From: Candidatus Cloacimonadota bacterium
GTDB lineage: Bacteria; Cloacimonadota; Cloacimonadia; Cloacimonadales; WRIO01
Length of the DNA: 5,207 nt
Direction of reading: 5' to 3'
Assembly: GCA_009782695.1 (NCBI GenBank)
Contig: WRIO01000106.1
Coordinates: 1-5,207, forward strand
Shown: positions 1 through 5,207 of the stretch, one piece after another
How the letters are laid out: every line of letters begins with the position of its first letter
How positions within the stretch are numbered: the first letter of the stretch is position 1
The notes under the pieces: generated by a model
What the model was told of the DNA's origin: nothing
Databases searched by the model: none
Seen by the model: only the letters and a program-made list of their open reading frames with translations
Translations under genes and position numbers: made by a program

Positions 1-54
1 AGGATCAAAGCAGAACTAACAAAATATTCAAAAAAAATTGTAAGAAAAGTGTAA
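1..54 (+). CDS. possible C-terminal tail of an upstream gene (partial)
   Basis: The frame starting at base 1 is open from the window edge to a TAA at 52-54, giving 17 residues (RIKAELTKYSKKIVRKV). The lysine-rich, helix-like composition is plausible for a protein C-terminus, and the predicted rpoD promoter follows directly. The third frame is also open to the edge, ending at TAG 60-62, so the choice of frame is uncertain. dnaG often precedes rpoD in bacteria, but 17 residues are too few to identify it. It may equally be non-coding. Confidence 0.25.
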   Translation, partial: RIKAELTKYSKKIVRKV

Positions 55-69
55 CAAGATAGTTATAAT
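38..69 (+). promoter_or_regulatory. candidate sigma-70-type promoter for rpoD
   Basis: A perfect TATAAT -10 hexamer lies at 64-69, in the gap before rpoD. The best -35 candidate is TTGTAA at 38-43, but the spacer is 20 bp, longer than the optimal 17. Either the -35 is weak or the promoter relies on other contacts. The start site would be near 76, giving a leader of about 70 nt. A second AT-rich stretch at 106-116 (TATAGTATAAA) could also act as a -10 but has no matching -35. Confidence 0.4.
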
Positions 70-132
70 TATTATCTGCTACCCAAACACAGTGGCGGAC
101 AAGTATATAGTATAAAGAATAAAAAGTTATTT

Positions 133-140
133 AGGTGGAG
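133..140 (+). promoter_or_regulatory. ribosome binding site of rpoD
   Basis: AGGTGGAG ends four bases before the ATG at 145; the AGGTGG part is six bases away. This supports Met1 as the start, as does the region 1.1 homology that begins within the first residues. Confidence 0.7.
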
Positions 141-144
141 AGCA

Positions 145-1914
145 ATGTTAAGCTATAATGAATGTATTGCAAAAATAATCAACTTAGGGAAGGACACAGG
201 TGCAGTTACTTATCAACAAATCAATGAAATACTCCCTATGAGTCCGATTTATTTAGAAAAAATTGATGACATAATCAACCATTTACGAATAAAAGGCATA
301 CTAATAGTAGATGAGACACAGCAAAAGGTTTCCAAAGCACCTATTAAACCCAAAAAAGCCCCATCAAAGAAAACAGCTATAAAAAGAAATTACGATGATC
401 CTGTAGGCACTTACCTCAGTGAGATGGGACGTGTCCCATTACTTACAAGAGAGGGTGAGGTAAAGATAGCAAAAAAAATAGAATCTTACCAAAGAATGAT
501 AAATTTAAATGTTTTTCGTTGCGGTAGTACACTACGAGAGATGGTGAACTTTTTATTGCGGTTAAATGAGAAAAGGATACGTCCTGATCAAATATTTCGG
601 ATTGATTTTGGCACATGGTCCGACAAAACTCAAGACAGTAAGCTGGTTTCAGAATTAAAGGCTATCTTGAAATATGCAGACTCCAGTTTCAACACTATTG
701 GCCGCTGGATAGACGAGTCTTCTGAAGATGAAAACGGCTATATGACCAAACAAACGCCGATAGATGACATGCGGGAAACTATAGTTCACTCCTTTACTCG
801 TTTAGTTTATAACGAAAGATTGATAAAAAGAATGGTTTATCGTATCAAAAGTTTAGTAGACAGGATAGAAGAGTCGCAACGAGCTATCTCAGATTTGGCG
901 AGGCTCAGTGATTTTACAGTCGATGAGATATGTTTTTATGGCAGGAAAGCCAGAAAATCAAAGGATGAATACAAAGAAGTTAGACAAGAAACAAATACTG
1001 ATCCAGAATTTTTCATTGAAACTCTGAGAAAAATAAAAAACGCAAAAAGAAAGATACGCAGAGTGGAACTCGAGACAAAAATGACATCTTCTGAAATGCT
1101 TTTTTTGCTACGAGAAATAGAGAGAGGCGAGAGGAAAAAAGAACAAGCAAAACACGGCATGATAGAGGCGAACGTTCGTTTGGTCGTAAGTATAGCCCGT
1201 AGGTATTGTAATAGAGGTCTAGATTTTATGGACCTAATCCAGGAAGGGAACCATGGGTTGATGAAAGCTGTCGATAAATATGATTATCGTAAAGGTTACA
1301 AGTTTTCTACTTATGCTACTTGGTGGATACGACAGTCTATCCAACGTGCGATAGGTGACCAAGCGAGAACAATTCGGGTTCCTGTTCACATGATAGAATC
1401 TATCAATAAAATAAATCGAACCGCTCGTAAACTAATGCAAAAGTTCGGTAGAGAACCATTCCCTGAAGAGTTAGCTGAGGAGCTAGACATCCCTGTGGAA
1501 AAAGTAAAAAACATTCTTTCAATTTCCAAGGAACCTGTTTCATTAGACAAACCAATCGGCAGTGATAATGAAGATAGCAATTTAAGTGATTTCATAGAAG
1601 ATAGAACAACCATATCACCTGAAAGAGTAGCAGAACGTTCTTTACTCAAAAAGCAAGTAGATGAAATCTTAAAGACTCTTACAGAAAGAGAACAGCGAGT
1701 CATCCGATTACGTTTTGGTATAGATGACGGACATCATAGGACCCTTGAAGAAGTAGGACACATTTTCAACGTTACACGGGAGAGGATAAGACAGATAGAA
1801 GAAAAAGCTTTAAAAAAGCTTCGACATCCTTCAAGGGCTTATATCCTCAAACAATTTATCGAAAACTTCAATGTGCAAGAAGATAGGCAAGGGCAAGTTC
1901 CTGTCACAAATTAG
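145..1914 (+). CDS. rpoD: RNA polymerase primary sigma factor RpoD (sigma-70)
   Basis: This is the housekeeping sigma subunit, which directs core RNA polymerase to -10/-35 promoters. At 589 residues it is within the normal range for a group 1 sigma. Domains in order: region 1.1 at about 3-56 ([13 protein letters not shown]), a Lys/Pro-rich linker at 61-82, region 1.2 at 83-116 ([20 protein letters not shown]), a long charged non-conserved region to about 330, and region 2 at 335-408. Region 2 includes the core-binding [11 protein letters not shown] and the -10-reading [14 protein letters not shown] (384-397). Region 3 is at 404-460 ([14 protein letters not shown]), the 3.2 finger contains SDFIEDR (481-487), and region 4 is at 502-575 with its helix-turn-helix ending [10 protein letters not shown] (543-552). 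Two residues differ from the usual sequence: His370 in [11 protein letters not shown], where Ile is normal, and Gln400 in [10 protein letters not shown], where Thr or Asn is usual. The gene runs alone on the plus strand and converges on the PDZ gene. Confidence 0.97.
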   Translation: MLSYNECIAKIINLGKDTGAVTYQQINEILPMSPIYLEKIDDIINHLRIKGILIVDETQQKVSKAPIKPKKAPSKKTAIKRNYDDPVGTYLSEMGRVPLLTREGEVKIAKKIESYQRMINLNVFRCGSTLREMVNFLLRLNEKRIRPDQIFRIDFGTWSDKTQDSKLVSELKAILKYADSSFNTIGRWIDESSEDENGYMTKQTPIDDMRETIVHSFTRLVYNERLIKRMVYRIKSLVDRIEESQRAISDLARLSDFTVDEICFYGRKARKSKDEYKEVRQETNTDPEFFIETLRKIKNAKRKIRRVELETKMTSSEMLFLLREIERGERKKEQAKHGMIEANVRLVVSIARRYCNRGLDFMDLIQEGNHGLMKAVDKYDYRKGYKFSTYATWWIRQSIQRAIGDQARTIRVPVHMIESINKINRTARKLMQKFGREPFPEELAEELDIPVEKVKNILSISKEPVSLDKPIGSDNEDSNLSDFIEDRTTISPERVAERSLLKKQVDEILKTLTEREQRVIRLRFGIDDGHHRTLEEVGHIFNVTRERIRQIEEKALKKLRHPSRAYILKQFIENFNVQEDRQGQVPVTN

Positions 1915-2042
1915 ATATATTCATTTTTACAATTTTCTTTTGATTAACAGTTTACTCATATTAAAGCCGAGTCTACCCCAAGGATTTTTTGACAACAAGA
2001 GTTAAACAATAGGGACACTGCCAAAAATAATTTATCTGGTAC
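1915..2042. other. convergent intergenic region without a clear terminator
   Basis: These 128 bp separate the stop codons of rpoD and the PDZ gene. A bidirectional terminator would be expected. There is a T6 run at 1985-1990, but no GC-rich stem before it. The best inverted repeat is a four-pair ACTC/GAGT arm (about 1954-1972) with no adjacent U-run. No gene or other repeat is visible. Confidence 0.5.
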
Positions 2043-2903
2043 TCACTCATTGTTCATTCGTTGGCGTAGATTATAAATTTCATTTTCGAGACGTTCTATA
2101 TCTGCTTCAATTTCTTTTTTGGATTTTTTTAGTAATCTATCTATTTTATCCCTTGAGTAGTTGTATAACTGATTATCAAAGATATCCGGTCCAACTATAA
2201 AAACTTCTTTTTGATCATGGCTTTCTTCAGATAAAGAGTTTCCTAAGTCTATACTCATATCATGATATTTGCTATCTCTCCAGATATAAAACTTGATAAG
2301 TTGACTTTGTAGTGCTAAATTCATAGCATCTGTCAGTTTTTTCTCACTGAAAGTAGATATGCCATTTACTGAAATGATGATATCTCCTGCTTCAAAACCG
2401 TGAATTTGTGCTAAAGAGTTATCTCTCACATCTAGAATCACCATGCCCATTTCTAGCATCAGAACTTTAGCAAGTGTGGCAGACAAAGGCTCTACATTTA
2501 TTCCAACAAATAGCCACGGATTGTGAATATAGTTAAAAATATACAGGTCTTTATATAAATTTTCTCGTTCTGATAGCTTGACAGTTCTTACTACATATCT
2601 TTTTTGTTGCAAGGTAGTGATATTGATTATATCATTTGGTTTACAGGAAAAAAGAAATCGAGTAAGGTCTTTTTCATTCTTTATGGTTGTGTTATTTATT
2701 TTCGTGATAATATCATTATCAAATAGTCCATAAATATCGGCTGGTGAGCCAGGCATCACTGTTTCGATGATGATACCGGAAGGTATTCCGAGTGATTTTA
2801 GTTGGATTTGATTTAAATCCTCGACATATATACCTAGATAAACTTGTTGGGCGTAACTGTTTATGCAGACAAGCAGTATAAAACAAAGAATTATGTGTCT
2901 CAT
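2043..2903 (-). CDS. exported tandem-PDZ protein without a protease domain
   Basis: This 286-residue protein probably acts in the periplasm, binding peptides or protein C-termini. Residues 1-18 are a signal peptide (hydrophobic HIILCFILLVC) with a likely signal peptidase I site at SYA|QQ; the Cys lacks a proper lipobox. PDZ1 spans about 21-113 and contains SGIIIETVMPGSPADIYGL...DIITKINN. PDZ2 spans about 130-222 and contains GMVILDVRDNSLAQIHGFEAGDIIISVNG. Both open with a matching motif (YLGIYVEDL and FVGINVEPL), which suggests internal duplication. The C-terminus (252-286) is a highly charged predicted coiled coil that could mediate oligomerisation. No serine- or metalloprotease domain is present, unlike DegP, DegS or RseP. 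The gene is last in the ECF sigma unit, 17 bp after the membrane-protein gene. Its RBS is poor: AGGG lies only two bases from the ATG, and no better in-frame start exists upstream before a stop codon. The domain assignment is firm, but the specific function is unknown. Confidence 0.88.
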   Translation of the reverse strand: MRHIILCFILLVCINSYAQQVYLGIYVEDLNQIQLKSLGIPSGIIIETVMPGSPADIYGLFDNDIITKINNTTIKNEKDLTRFLFSCKPNDIINITTLQQKRYVVRTVKLSERENLYKDLYIFNYIHNPWLFVGINVEPLSATLAKVLMLEMGMVILDVRDNSLAQIHGFEAGDIIISVNGISTFSEKKLTDAMNLALQSQLIKFYIWRDSKYHDMSIDLGNSLSEESHDQKEVFIVGPDIFDNQLYNYSRDKIDRLLKKSKKEIEADIERLENEIYNLRQRMNNE

Positions 2904-2920
2904 AACCCTTTTTCGCTTTA

Positions 2921-3373
2921 TTAATGTAATACTTTAGTGGTCTGTGGTTTTCGCACTTCCGAAAAATATATCAACATTTTGTTTTCATGGTTTCTAAATT
3001 TATGCACCAAATATGATTTATCTTCTTCTATAAATGGAAAGGAAACGTTTGTGTCATTAGTCACAGCATTTACTTTTGTTGCGTATTTAGATAAGTCGAC
3101 ATCACTCTCTTCAGCATAAATTAAGTCTAAATCTTCCAAAATCTCATGTTTAAATACTATCTGGTTCAGCGACTGGGCAGTAGTGGGTTTTAACACTAGC
3201 AGAAAACATATACAAGTCAAACTAATGATAGCAGCAGTGTAGACGATATGATAAATAGGTTTGTTTCGCTCATAAAAAATCACTTGTTTCATCTCGTATT
3301 TCAGTCGCAAAGCAAAGGGACCAGGCGTAAAGTCGGGTGTCTCTATATCAGAGAGATATTTGTCGATAGGCAT
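2921..3373 (-). CDS. single-pass membrane protein, candidate anti-sigma factor
   Basis: I do not recognise the family of this 150-residue protein. Residues 1-40 are a short polar, basic N-terminus, 42-62 form one strong transmembrane helix (IVYTAAIISLTCICFLLVL), and 63-150 are a mostly acidic C-terminal domain. The positive charges before the helix predict N-in, C-out topology. The start overlaps the ECF sigma ORF by 26 bp and has a strong AGGAGG nine bases upstream, so translation is probably coupled. The gene order and topology match membrane-bound anti-sigma factors such as RseA. However, there is no HxxxCxxC zinc motif, and the cytoplasmic part of about 40 residues is shorter than most anti-sigma domains. 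The two cysteines (54 and 56) lie inside the membrane helix. The anti-sigma role is inferred from context only; it could instead be an ECF-regulated membrane protein of another function. Confidence 0.75.
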   Translation of the reverse strand: MPIDKYLSDIETPDFTPGPFALRLKYEMKQVIFYERNKPIYHIVYTAAIISLTCICFLLVLKPTTAQSLNQIVFKHEILEDLDLIYAEESDVDLSKYATKVNAVTNDTNVSFPFIEEDKSYLVHKFRNHENKMLIYFSEVRKPQTTKVLH

Positions 3374-3959
3374 AATCGAGCACCTCCTCTGGCATAATCG
3401 ATTCTAGTTTTTTCAATGCTCTATGTAGGTTTACTCTAAGTGTGGATTCGTTTTTGCCTGTAATCAGCGCAATTTCTGCAAATGATTTTTTTTCAAAAAA
3501 TCTGAGCATAATGATATCTTGATCTTTTATTGGTAATTTAGCTATATAATCATGGATAAATTTAAAAGATTTAGAATCGTTTTGATAGCTTGGTTCATAA
3601 GCAGCTTCAGGTTCTTCTTTTAAGTAGTTTTCCCGAATTTTTTCCTGTTTTTTTTCCTTTTTCACATAATTACAGATTTCGTTGAAAGCGATTCTGTATA
3701 GCCAAGCAGAAAAAGGTATTTGTCTCCATGTAAATAAATGTAAATTTTTCATAGCTTTATAAAAAACTATGGACACTATGTCTTCTGTGACTTCACGGTT
3801 ATACACTCGATACATTACATATTGAAATATTTGAGGCATATATTTTTCATATAAAAAATCAAATGCTTGGTAATCAGTTTTAGCTAATTTGATGATTTCC
3901 TTCTCATCCATAGACTCACTGTATCTCATACATTGCTCCTTCTCTTCTTCACTTTTCAT
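3348..3959 (-). CDS. ECF-family (group 4) RNA polymerase sigma factor
   Basis: This is an alternative sigma factor with only the two domains needed for core and promoter binding. Sigma region 2 spans about 28-103, including YEKYMPQIFQYVMYRV, the core-binding stretch TEDIVSIVFYKAMKNL, and region 2.4 with FSAWLYRIAFNEICNYVKKE. A charged linker at 104-130 joins region 4 at 131-186, where AKLPIKDQDIIMLRFFEKKS leads into a helix-turn-helix (FAEIALITGKNESTLRVNLHRALKKL). The 203-residue length is normal for the family, and regions 1 and 3 are absent. Two starts are possible. The ATG at 3959 has AAGGAG 12 bases upstream, which is distant. Met11 (ATG at 3929) has AAGGAG only six bases upstream and still leaves a full region 2. 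It is the first gene of a three-gene minus-strand unit with a membrane protein and a PDZ protein. The target regulon cannot be seen here. I do not assign it to a numbered ECF group. Confidence 0.93.
   Translation of the reverse strand: MKSEEEKEQCMRYSESMDEKEIIKLAKTDYQAFDFLYEKYMPQIFQYVMYRVYNREVTEDIVSIVFYKAMKNLHLFTWRQIPFSAWLYRIAFNEICNYVKKEKKQEKIRENYLKEEPEAAYEPSYQNDSKSFKFIHDYIAKLPIKDQDIIMLRFFEKKSFAEIALITGKNESTLRVNLHRALKKLESIMPEEVLDYAYRQISL
3383..3388 (-). promoter_or_regulatory. AGGAGG ribosome binding site inside the ECF sigma gene
   Basis: On the minus strand AGGAGG lies nine bases before the ATG of the membrane-protein gene, within the codons for the sigma factor's last residues (PEEVLDYAYRQISL). 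It sets the start of the downstream gene and indicates that the two proteins are made in a coupled ratio. Confidence 0.8.
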
Positions 3960-3971
3960 TATGTATAACTT

Positions 3972-3977
3972 CTCCTT
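3972..3977 (-). promoter_or_regulatory. ribosome binding site of the ECF sigma gene (long start)
   Basis: AAGGAG on the minus strand stands 12 bases from the ATG at 3959, longer than the usual 5-9. A second AAGGAG at 3936-3941 is six bases from the in-frame ATG at 3929. The sequence does not decide between the two starts. Confidence 0.5.
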
Positions 3978-3980
3978 TAT

Positions 3981-3992
3981 TGTTACGTTACA
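3981..3992. repeat. near-palindrome TGTAACGTAACA ahead of the ECF gene
   Basis: On the minus strand TGTAACGTAACA is a 12-bp inverted repeat with one mismatched pair; it also reads as a tandem GTAAC repeat. It sits three bases upstream of the ECF RBS (AAGGAG) in the transcribed leader, next to an A8 tract. It could be a small operator or chance in AT-rich DNA. Confidence 0.3.
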
Positions 3993-4087
3993 TTTTTTTT
4001 GTTTTTGCCGTTTCTTAAATAGAATACCATTTTTTTGAGTTTATTTTTTTGCTATGATCATCTTTGTTATATTAAAAGCAACTCATT

Positions 4088-4117
4088 ATTTTACTGATCA
4101 CTTCATTAAAAGGTCAA
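4088..4117 (-). promoter_or_regulatory. candidate sigma-70-type promoter of the ECF sigma unit
   Basis: On the minus strand TTGACC (4112-4117) and TAAAAT (4088-4093) are separated by 18 bp, matching five and four-to-five consensus positions. It would start transcription near 4080, about 120 nt before the ECF gene, making the three-gene unit independent of pyrH-frr. It looks like a housekeeping promoter rather than the AAC-type -35 of an autoregulated ECF promoter, and I saw no convincing ECF-type promoter. Confidence 0.4.
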
Positions 4118-4256
4118 AGATACGTACTTTATGCGTAGTATATCAGATAGAGTAAAAATTGTTGGTGTTAATCCATCGTATTTATTCAGCTAGAAACCTT
4201 AAAAACATTTGAATATTTACCTGCTTTGTTTTGATTTTGAATAAATTCTTATAAAG

Positions 4257-4811
4257 TTAAATAGTCAATATTTCTTTTTCTTTATTTTGGGCTATTTCTT
4301 CTACTTTTTCTATCCATCTATCAGTAGCTTTTTGGATATCATCAAGCATCTTTTTCTCTTGATCTTCGGTTAATTCGTTGTTTTTCTTGCTTTTCTTTAC
4401 TTCTTCGTTTTGATCTCTTCTGATATTTCGTAGTGCTATTTTTGTATCTTCCACTACTTTTTTTACTTGTTTTACAATCTCTTTTCGTTTATCTTCAGTC
4501 AGCTGGGGGAAGGGTAACCTTATTATTTTGCCATCATTTTCTGGTGTGATACCTAAATTTGCTGCTTGTATTGCCTTTACTATCTCTCCCATAGTGCTGA
4601 CATCAAAAGGCTGTATCACTATCAATCGTGGCTCAGGTATATTTATATTGCTAATTTGTTTTATCAAGGTTTGTGACCCGTAATAATTCACTTTTATGTC
4701 ATCGAGGACAGCAGCTGATGCTCTACCTGTTCTGATTTTATTAAAATTATGATACAGGCTGTCAAGGGTCTTCATCATCTTTTCTTCTAGTTGGCTTAAT
4801 ATCTCATGCAT
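4257..4811 (-). CDS. frr: ribosome recycling factor
   Basis: This cytoplasmic protein splits post-termination ribosomes together with EF-G. At 184 residues it matches the family length of about 185. Domain I, the three-helix bundle, is formed by about 1-29 and 104-184. It carries the highly conserved NKIRTGRAS (24-32) and ALRNIRRDQNEEVKK (126-140), whose Arg residues contact 23S rRNA. Domain II (about 30-103) contains VNYYGSQTLIKQISNINIPEPR and the RLPFPQLTEDKRKE stretch at its return hinge. The start is fixed by AGGAG (4817-4821) five bases upstream. It lies 15 bp after pyrH, the usual order, and is probably co-transcribed with it. The commonly following uppS and cdsA genes are absent on this side. 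Nothing in the protein looks unusual. Confidence 0.97.
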   Translation of the reverse strand: MHEILSQLEEKMMKTLDSLYHNFNKIRTGRASAAVLDDIKVNYYGSQTLIKQISNINIPEPRLIVIQPFDVSTMGEIVKAIQAANLGITPENDGKIIRLPFPQLTEDKRKEIVKQVKKVVEDTKIALRNIRRDQNEEVKKSKKNNELTEDQEKKMLDDIQKATDRWIEKVEEIAQNKEKEILTI

Positions 4812-4816
4812 ATTTT

Positions 4817-4821
4817 CTCCT
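4817..4821 (-). promoter_or_regulatory. ribosome binding site of frr
   Basis: AGGAG lies five bases before the frr ATG, in the 15-bp gap after the pyrH stop. It picks the ATG at 4811 over the out-of-frame ATG four bases further in. Confidence 0.75.
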
Positions 4822-4826
4822 ATAAT

Positions 4827-5207
4827 CTACTCAAAAACTAAGGTTCCTATCTCGTCAGACAATAAAGCTTTAACGATATTACCACGGGTGTTTATGTCAA
4901 AGACTATGATGGGAATCTTATAGTCCCGAGCTAATGAAAAGGCAGTCATATCCATAATTCGTAGCTGCTTATCTAGGGCCTCTGAATAAGTAATCTGTTT
5001 TATAAATTTTGCGTTTTTGTCTTTTTTGGGATCAGCTGTGTAAATACCATCAACCATCGTCCCTTTCAATACCATATCGCAATCTAGTTCGATTGCTCTG
5101 AGTATTGCAGTAGTGTCGGTGGTAAAAAAGGGGTTTCCTGTTCCACCGCACAACAAACAAAGTATTCCGTTTTTCATAGCAGTGTCGACATCTTGGTAAG
5201 TGTAATA
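4827..5207 (-). CDS. pyrH: UMP kinase, C-terminal half (cut by the window edge)
   Basis: Bacterial UMP kinase phosphorylates UMP to UDP with ATP in pyrimidine nucleotide synthesis. It belongs to the amino-acid kinase fold and usually forms hexamers. The last 126 residues are visible and the frame is open to the right edge, so the start lies outside; family members are about 240 residues. The fragment carries the signature GGTGNPFFTTDTTA (21-34 of the fragment), then LKGTMVDGIYTADPKKDKNA (48-67) near the nucleotide site, QITYSEALDKQLRIMDMTAFSLARD (71-95), and a final IPIIVFDINTRGNIVKALL with the usual GTLV end. An internal Met at 5177 is not the true start, because conserved sequence continues upstream of it. 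It is first of the pyrH-frr pair. Confidence 0.96.
   Translation of the reverse strand, partial: YYTYQDVDTAMKNGILCLLCGGTGNPFFTTDTTAILRAIELDCDMVLKGTMVDGIYTADPKKDKNAKFIKQITYSEALDKQLRIMDMTAFSLARDYKIPIIVFDINTRGNIVKALLSDEIGTLVFE

Larger units (their letters stand above)
3960..4256. other. 297-bp gap between frr and the ECF sigma gene
   Basis: No coding frame of substance and no RNA gene is visible. Reading on the minus strand, it first holds the frr 3' flank, in which I see no GC-rich hairpin with a U-run. Next comes a candidate promoter at 4088-4117, then several A-tracts (4044-4050, 4030-4036, 3993-4000) that are not spaced at one helical turn, then the near-palindrome at 3981-3992 and the ECF RBS. 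An extended -10-like TGGTATTCT at about 4022-4030 lacks a -35. Confidence 0.6.

Noticed and set aside
936..1160. Minus-strand open frame of 74 codons within rpoD
   Set aside because: It lies antisense to the well-supported rpoD frame, has low-complexity Ser/Phe-rich composition and no recognisable domain.
1386..1703. Minus-strand open frame of 105 codons within rpoD
   Set aside because: It is antisense to conserved sigma regions 3 and 4, where the codon pattern is explained by rpoD; no domain is recognisable.
1985..1990. T6 run as an rpoD terminator
   Set aside because: No stable GC-rich stem precedes it, so an intrinsic terminator is not supported.
2859..2867. Cys13 of the PDZ protein as a lipoprotein site
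   Set aside because: The residue before the Cys is Val, not Gly/Ala/Ser, and a good signal peptidase I site (SYA) follows a few residues later.
2937..3119. Plus-strand open frame of 60 codons
   Set aside because: It is antisense to the membrane-protein gene, with no ribosome binding site of note.
3993..4050. A-tracts as a phased curved-DNA element
   Set aside because: The tract centres are about 14, 29 and 8 bp apart, not near 10.5 bp, so bending is not phased.
4122..4138. Imperfect inverted repeat TACGTACTTTATGCGTA
   Set aside because: The arms are six bases with a mismatch, and the repeat lies just upstream of the predicted -35; too weak to call an operator.

Overview
The window is AT-rich bacterial DNA. 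It carries five complete genes and one partial gene, in two opposing blocks that converge near position 1980. The plus strand holds one large gene, rpoD (145-1914), the housekeeping sigma factor. The minus strand reads right to left as pyrH (C-terminal half only, cut by the right edge), frr, a 297-bp gap, an ECF-family sigma factor, a small single-pass membrane protein, and an exported protein with two PDZ domains.

Organism: RpoD has a recognisable region 1.1 and a long non-conserved region between 1.2 and 2.1. This is typical of Proteobacteria, Chlamydiae, spirochaetes and several uncultured Gram-negative phyla, and unlike the short RpoD of Bacteroidetes. Most genes have good Shine-Dalgarno sequences. 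The PDZ protein has a signal peptide and probably works in a periplasm. Together these suggest a diderm, AT-rich bacterium outside Bacteroidetes. A Cloacimonadota-like or other poorly sampled lineage would fit, but the phylum cannot be fixed from this window.

Layout and logic: pyrH and frr form the conserved nucleotide/translation pair seen in many bacteria, 15 bp apart with a strong RBS. The usual downstream genes (uppS, cdsA, dxr) do not follow. A new transcription unit appears to begin in the 297-bp gap, where a sigma-70-like promoter is visible. It reads the ECF sigma gene, a membrane-protein gene overlapping it by 26 bp with its AGGAGG inside the sigma ORF, and then, 17 bp on, the PDZ gene.

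This three-gene unit is the most interesting part of the window. The order sigma / single-pass N-in membrane protein / periplasmic protein resembles envelope-stress circuits such as RpoE-RseA-RseB. However, the membrane protein shows no zinc anti-sigma motif, and the PDZ protein has no protease domain. That the membrane protein is the anti-sigma factor and the PDZ protein a sensor or modulator is inference from gene order and topology. No convincing intrinsic terminator, RNA gene, CRISPR array or mobile element was found.
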